Below, piece by piece: positions 60,775-64,000 of a stretch of DNA of 64,000 nucleotides. The notes beneath the pieces were generated by a model, which saw only the letters and a list, made by a program, of their open reading frames with translations, searched no databases and was not told the origin of the DNA. Source of the stretch: Myceligenerans pegani (GTDB lineage: Bacteria; Actinomycetota; Actinomycetes; Actinomycetales; Cellulomonadaceae); the NCBI RefSeq assembly GCF_014892515.1, contig NZ_JADBGR010000068.1:83353-147352 (forward strand). Direction: 5' to 3'. Positions within the stretch are counted from its first letter, which is position 1, and every line of letters starts with the position of its first letter. The position numbers and the translations under genes are program-made.

Positions 60775-61463
60775 CCGCGCCCACCCGGACGCTCGTCGTC
60801 GAGGACGACCCCGCCGTCGCCCTCGTGCATCGCGGCTTCGTGGAGAGCCACCCCCGCTTCGTCGTCGTCGGCGAGGCGCGCAACGGCACCGACGCGCTGC
60901 GGCTTGCCGCCGCCCTGCGGCCCGACCTGGTGCTCCTGGACCTGCACCTGCCCGGCATGGGCGGCCTCGACGTGCTCCGAAGGCTGCGGCTGCTGCCCGG
61001 CGAGCCGATCGACGTCGTCGCCACCACGGCCGCCCGCGAGCTCGACAGCGTGCGCCAGGCCATGGCCGGCGGTGTGGTCGCCTACCTGGTCAAGCCGTTC
61101 ACGTCCGCCGCCCTGCGCGAGCGGCTCGACGAGGTGTGGCAGCGGCGCGAGGACCTGCGCCGCGCCCGGGACACGCTCGACCAGGACGAGGTGGACCTGC
61201 TCCTCGCCGGCCCGCGGGCCGCCACGGCCGCGCCGCCCAAGGGACTGTCCGGGCGCAGCCGTGCGCTCGTCCAGGAGGCGCTCGCGCGCCTGTGCGGCGC
61301 GGCGGGTGCGGACGCGTCCGCGGCCGAGGTCGCCGAGACCGTCGGGATGTCCCGCGTCAGCGCCCGCCGCTACCTGGAGCACCTGGTCGCCGAGGGCCAC
61401 GCCCGGGTGGCGCCCCGCTACGGCGCCACCGGCCGCCCGGAGAACCGCTACCGCCCGGCGTGA
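60771..61463 (+). CDS. CitB/DcuR-like response regulator
   Basis: This 230-residue regulator has a receiver domain (acceptor D57 in LVLLDLHLPGMGG, conserved lysine in AYLVKPFTSAALRERL) and a C-terminal helix-turn-helix (ASAAEVAETVGMSRVSARRYLEHLVAEGHARV), the standard build of citrate/dicarboxylate response regulators. Its GTG overlaps the kinase stop (GTGA). It probably activates the divergent tctCBA genes. Confidence 0.92.
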   Translation: MTAPTRTLVVEDDPAVALVHRGFVESHPRFVVVGEARNGTDALRLAAALRPDLVLLDLHLPGMGGLDVLRRLRLLPGEPIDVVATTAARELDSVRQAMAGGVVAYLVKPFTSAALRERLDEVWQRREDLRRARDTLDQDEVDLLLAGPRAATAAPPKGLSGRSRALVQEALARLCGAAGADASAAEVAETVGMSRVSARRYLEHLVAEGHARVAPRYGATGRPENRYRPA

Positions 61464-61472
61464 TCGGCAGCC

Positions 61473-61550
61473 TGTCGGGTGGTCGGCTACCTGTCGGATG
61501 ATCGGCCGCTCGGAGAGCCGATCATCCGACGTCGGGCCGACCACTCGACA
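61473..61550 (+). terminator. Long nested hairpin after the response regulator gene
   Basis: An inner 14-bp stem (61493-61506 with 61517-61530) is enclosed by an outer stem (61473-61487 with 61536-61550) of 15 bp with one mismatch. It ends the two-component operon and isolates the metal-transport operon that follows. There is no T tract. Confidence 0.75.
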
Positions 61551-61580
61551 AACCGCCGAACACACTCGACCGGACTTGTT

Positions 61581-61594
61581 TTCGGGTGCCCGAA
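61581..61594. promoter_or_regulatory. Palindrome upstream of the metal-binding lipoprotein gene
   Basis: TTCGGG-tg-CCCGAA is a perfect 6+2+6 palindrome 16 bp before the start codon at 61611. TTTTAGGGT follows. A metal-responsive DtxR/MntR- or Fur-type repressor could bind here and block transcription when the metal is plentiful. The regulator is not in the window. Confidence 0.45.
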
Positions 61595-61610
61595 CTTTTA
61601 GGGTTTGGGT

Positions 61611-62528
61611 ATGCACAATGTTCTCCGCCTCGCCGCCCCGCTCGCGCTCGTCGTGGGCCTGTCCGGCTGCGGCGCCGTGATCGAGGGCCGCGCCGCCGAC
61701 GACGGCCGGCCGGTGGTGCTGACCACGTTCACCGTGCTCGCGGACATCGCGGAGAACGTGGCGGGCGACCACCTGCGCGTCGAGTCGATCACCAAGGCCG
61801 GCGCGGAGATCCACGGGTACGAGCCCACGCCGGGCGACATCGCGAAGGCGTCCGAGGCCGACCTGATCCTCGACAACGGGCTGAACCTGGAGGCGTGGTT
61901 CGGCCAGTTCGTGGAGACGGTCGACGTGCCGCACGTGGTCGTGTCCGACGGCGTCGAACCCATCGACATCGCGGCCGACGCCTACGCGGGCAAGCCGAAC
62001 CCGCACGCGTGGATGAGCCCGCTGAACGTGCAGATCTACGTCGACAACATGGTCGACGCGTTCAGCGAGCTCGACCCGGAGCACGCGGCCGACTTCGAGG
62101 CCCAGGGCGCGGCGTACCAGGCCGAGCTGCAGGAGGTGCAGGACGAGCTCGTCGACGGGCTGTCGGCCCTGCCCGAGAACCAGCGTGCCCTGGCGACCTG
62201 CGAGGGCGCGTTCTCCTACCTGGCCCGCGACGCCGGCCTGACCGAGCGGTACATCTGGCCGGTGAACGCCGAGCAGCAGGCCACCCCGCAGCAGATCGCC
62301 GACATGATCGAGTTCGTCGAGGCCGACGACGTCCCGGCCGTGTTCTGCGAGTCGACCGTGTCGGACAAGCCGATGCAGCAGGTGGTCGAGGCGACCGGCG
62401 CCGCCTTCGGCGGGACGCTCTACGTCGACTCCCTCTCCGAGGCCGACGGTCCGGTGCCGACCTACCTCGACCTGATCCGCTACGACACCACGACCCTCCT
62501 CGACGCGCTGGGCGGAGGCGACGCGTGA
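61611..62528 (+). CDS. Metal ABC transporter substrate-binding lipoprotein (manganese type)
   Basis: This 305-residue protein has a lipobox (LSGC) and the cluster A-I binding fold. Metal ligands are the His in AEIHGYEPTPGDI, the His in NPHAWMSP, the Glu in ATCEGAFSYLARD, and the Asp in CESTVSDKP. Zinc proteins of this family usually have His at the third place (SHDAF), manganese/iron proteins Glu (SEGAF), so manganese is the better guess. It delivers metal to the permease encoded at 63250. There is no His-rich loop, which also speaks against zinc. No clear ribosome site is seen before ATG 61611. Confidence 0.9.
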   Translation: MHNVLRLAAPLALVVGLSGCGAVIEGRAADDGRPVVLTTFTVLADIAENVAGDHLRVESITKAGAEIHGYEPTPGDIAKASEADLILDNGLNLEAWFGQFVETVDVPHVVVSDGVEPIDIAADAYAGKPNPHAWMSPLNVQIYVDNMVDAFSELDPEHAADFEAQGAAYQAELQEVQDELVDGLSALPENQRALATCEGAFSYLARDAGLTERYIWPVNAEQQATPQQIADMIEFVEADDVPAVFCESTVSDKPMQQVVEATGAAFGGTLYVDSLSEADGPVPTYLDLIRYDTTTLLDALGGGDA

Positions 62529-63253
62529 CCGGCACCATCGAGGTGGACGACGTCGTCGTCCGCTACGGCGAGGTGCTCGCCCTGGACGGGGTGTCCCTGA
62601 GCGTGCGCCCCGGGCGCGTGACCGGGCTGATCGGGATGAACGGGTCCGGCAAGTCGACCCTCTTCAAGACGATCATGGGCATCGTCCGCCCCGAGCAGGG
62701 GCGCGTCCTCGTCGACGGCGGCGAGCCCGCGGCGGCGCGGCGGCGCGGGCTGGTCGGCTACGTGCCGCAGAGCGAGGAGGTCGACTGGGCCTTCCCCGTC
62801 TCGGTGCGCGACGTCGTGATGATGGGGCGCTACGGGCGCCTCGGCCTCACCCGCCGGGCCCGCCCCGCCGACCATGCCGCCGTCGCCGACGCCCTGGAAC
62901 GCGTGGAGCTGACCGGCTACGCCGACCGGCAGATCGGCCGGCTCTCCGGCGGGCAGCGCAAGCGCGCGTTCGTCGCCCGCGGCATCGCCCAGGACGCCCG
63001 CGTGCTCCTGCTGGACGAGCCGTTCGCCGGCGTCGACAAGCGGTCCGAGGCGACCATCGTCCGGCTGCTGCGGGAACTGGCCGACGACGGCCGGACCGTC
63101 CTGGTCTCCACCCACGACCTGCACGCCCTCCCCCGGCTGGCCGACGAGGCCGCGCTGCTGCTGCGCCGCGTCCTGTTCCACGGCGAGGTGCCCGAGGCGC
63201 TGCGCCCGGAGAACCTGGCCCGCACGTTCGGCCTCGAGGAGGGGGTGGCATGA
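62525..63253 (+). CDS. Metal ABC transporter ATP-binding protein
   Basis: This 242-residue ATPase has Walker A GMNGSGKST, Q-loop in VPQSEEVDW (typical for Mn/Zn importers), signature RLSGGQRKRAFVARG, Walker B VLLLDEPFAGVD and switch His in VSTHDLHAL. It drives uptake of the metal. Its GTG overlaps the binding-protein stop (GTGA), and its stop overlaps the permease start (ATGA). Confidence 0.93.
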   Translation: MTGTIEVDDVVVRYGEVLALDGVSLSVRPGRVTGLIGMNGSGKSTLFKTIMGIVRPEQGRVLVDGGEPAAARRRGLVGYVPQSEEVDWAFPVSVRDVVMMGRYGRLGLTRRARPADHAAVADALERVELTGYADRQIGRLSGGQRKRAFVARGIAQDARVLLLDEPFAGVDKRSEATIVRLLRELADDGRTVLVSTHDLHALPRLADEAALLLRRVLFHGEVPEALRPENLARTFGLEEGVA

Positions 63254-64000
63254 GCCCCCTCGACCTGCTCCTGGAGCCCCTGCAGTACGACTTCATGGTC
63301 CGCGCGATCGTGACGACGGTCATCGCCGCCGTCGTCTGCGCGCTGCTGTCCTGCTGGCTCGTGCTGGTGGGCTGGTCGCTGATGGGCGACGCCGTCTCCC
63401 ACGCCGTCCTGCCCGGCGTCGTCCTCGCCTACGTCCTCGGCGCCCCGTTCGCGGTCGGGGCGCTCGTGTTCGGGTTCCTCGCCGTCGCCCTCATCGGCGC
63501 GATCCGTGGCACGAGCCGCGTCAAGGAGGACGCCGCGATCGGGATCGTGTTCACCACCCTGTTCGCGCTCGGCCTCGTGCTGATCTCCGTGACGCCGAGC
63601 CAGACCGACCTGAACCACATCATCTTCGGCAACATCCTGGGCGTCTCCGAGGCGGACCTGGTCCAGATCGCCGTCCTGGCCGCCATCGCCTTCGCGGTGC
63701 TGGTCGTCAAGCGCCGCGACCTGACCCTGTACGCGTTCGACCCCATGCACGCCCACGCCATCGGGCTCTCGCCGCGGTTCCTCGGGGCACTGCTGCTGGG
63801 GCTCCTCGCACTGACCGCCGTGGTTGCCCTCCAGGTGGTCGGCGTGATCCTGGTCGTGGCGATGCTGATCATTCCCGGCGCCACCGCGTACCTGCTCACG
63901 GACCGGTTCGGGCGGATGCTCGTCATCGCGCCGGTGATGTCGGCCCTCTGCTCGGTGCTGGGGATCTACCTCAGCTACTGGCTCGACGCGGCGTCGGGCG
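63250..64000 (+). CDS. Metal ABC transporter permease (partial, cut by window end)
   Basis: The frame is open from ATG 63250 to the window edge (250 codons seen). It begins MSPLDLLLEPLQYDFMVRAI and shows the ABC-3 family pattern: LVLVGWSLMGDAVSHAVLPGVVLAY, SRVKEDAAIGIVFTTLFALG, NHIIFGNILGVS and VVGVILVVAMLIIPGATAYLLTDRFG. About eight membrane helices are visible. It forms the metal channel with the ATPase and binding protein. A few tens of residues are probably missing at the C-terminus. Confidence 0.9.
   Translation, partial: MSPLDLLLEPLQYDFMVRAIVTTVIAAVVCALLSCWLVLVGWSLMGDAVSHAVLPGVVLAYVLGAPFAVGALVFGFLAVALIGAIRGTSRVKEDAAIGIVFTTLFALGLVLISVTPSQTDLNHIIFGNILGVSEADLVQIAVLAAIAFAVLVVKRRDLTLYAFDPMHAHAIGLSPRFLGALLLGLLALTAVVALQVVGVILVVAMLIIPGATAYLLTDRFGRMLVIAPVMSALCSVLGIYLSYWLDAASG

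Overview
The window is chromosomal DNA of a very GC-rich actinobacterium. GTG and TTG starts, purine-rich ribosome sites, stop/start overlaps (ATGA, GTGA), lipobox lipoproteins and a load of secreted polysaccharide-active enzymes all fit this. The GH16 beta-1,3-glucanase with a ricin-type domain, the GH92 alpha-mannosidase and the PL8 lyase suggest a soil saprophyte of the Micrococcales, perhaps close to Cellulosimicrobium, Isoptericola or Promicromonospora. That placement is inference from gene content only. I saw no rRNA, tRNA, CRISPR array or complete insertion sequence.

Left part (1-10360): a sugar-uptake and glycan-degradation locus. A LacI regulator lies downstream of three copies of the palindrome GAACCGGTTC. 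It is followed by an operon of a sugar-binding lipoprotein, two permeases, a cytoplasmic GH127 enzyme (beta-L-arabinofuranosidase family) and a 1231-residue secreted clan-A glycosidase with carbohydrate-binding modules. The operon has no ABC ATPase, so it probably uses a shared one. A strong hairpin separates the binding protein from the permeases and a terminator closes the unit.

Middle-left (10478-28479): single genes (F420-type nitroreductase, TIGR01777 epimerase, a toxin-antitoxin pair with a pentanucleotide repeat inside the antitoxin gene, GNAT, aromatic hydroxylase, TRIC-like channel), then secreted or surface enzymes (GH16, CapA lipoprotein, PL8), an exopolyphosphatase, and a kinase/regulator/DUF202/MarR operon divergent from a membrane protein and a multicopper oxidase.

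A small mosaic island (about 28456-30201) sits between two copies of the multicopper oxidase 3' end. It holds a large foldback inverted repeat, a small cysteine-rich protein and an HD-domain protein behind a GntR-like operator. It is the most unusual region here.

Middle-right (30419-49467): two flavin oxidoreductases, a 47-residue Pro/Leu repeat peptide, a secreted protein, an SDR, an 807-residue protein with a Flp-type prepilin N-terminus, an alpha/beta hydrolase, an Nramp-related transporter lacking the usual metal-site motifs, GH92 and a purple-acid-type phosphatase diverging from a shared operator, a His-rich duplicated peptide and a fused asymmetric ABC exporter.

Right part (49665-64000): an HNH/DUF222 protein, Nudix hydrolase, a broken GNAT gene, AlkD-like protein, RibD-type reductase, WYL regulator/hydrolase pair, a complete tctCBA tripartite carboxylate transporter diverging from a CitA/CitB-like two-component system whose kinase lacks the cytoplasmic PAS domain, and a manganese-type ABC importer cut by the window end.
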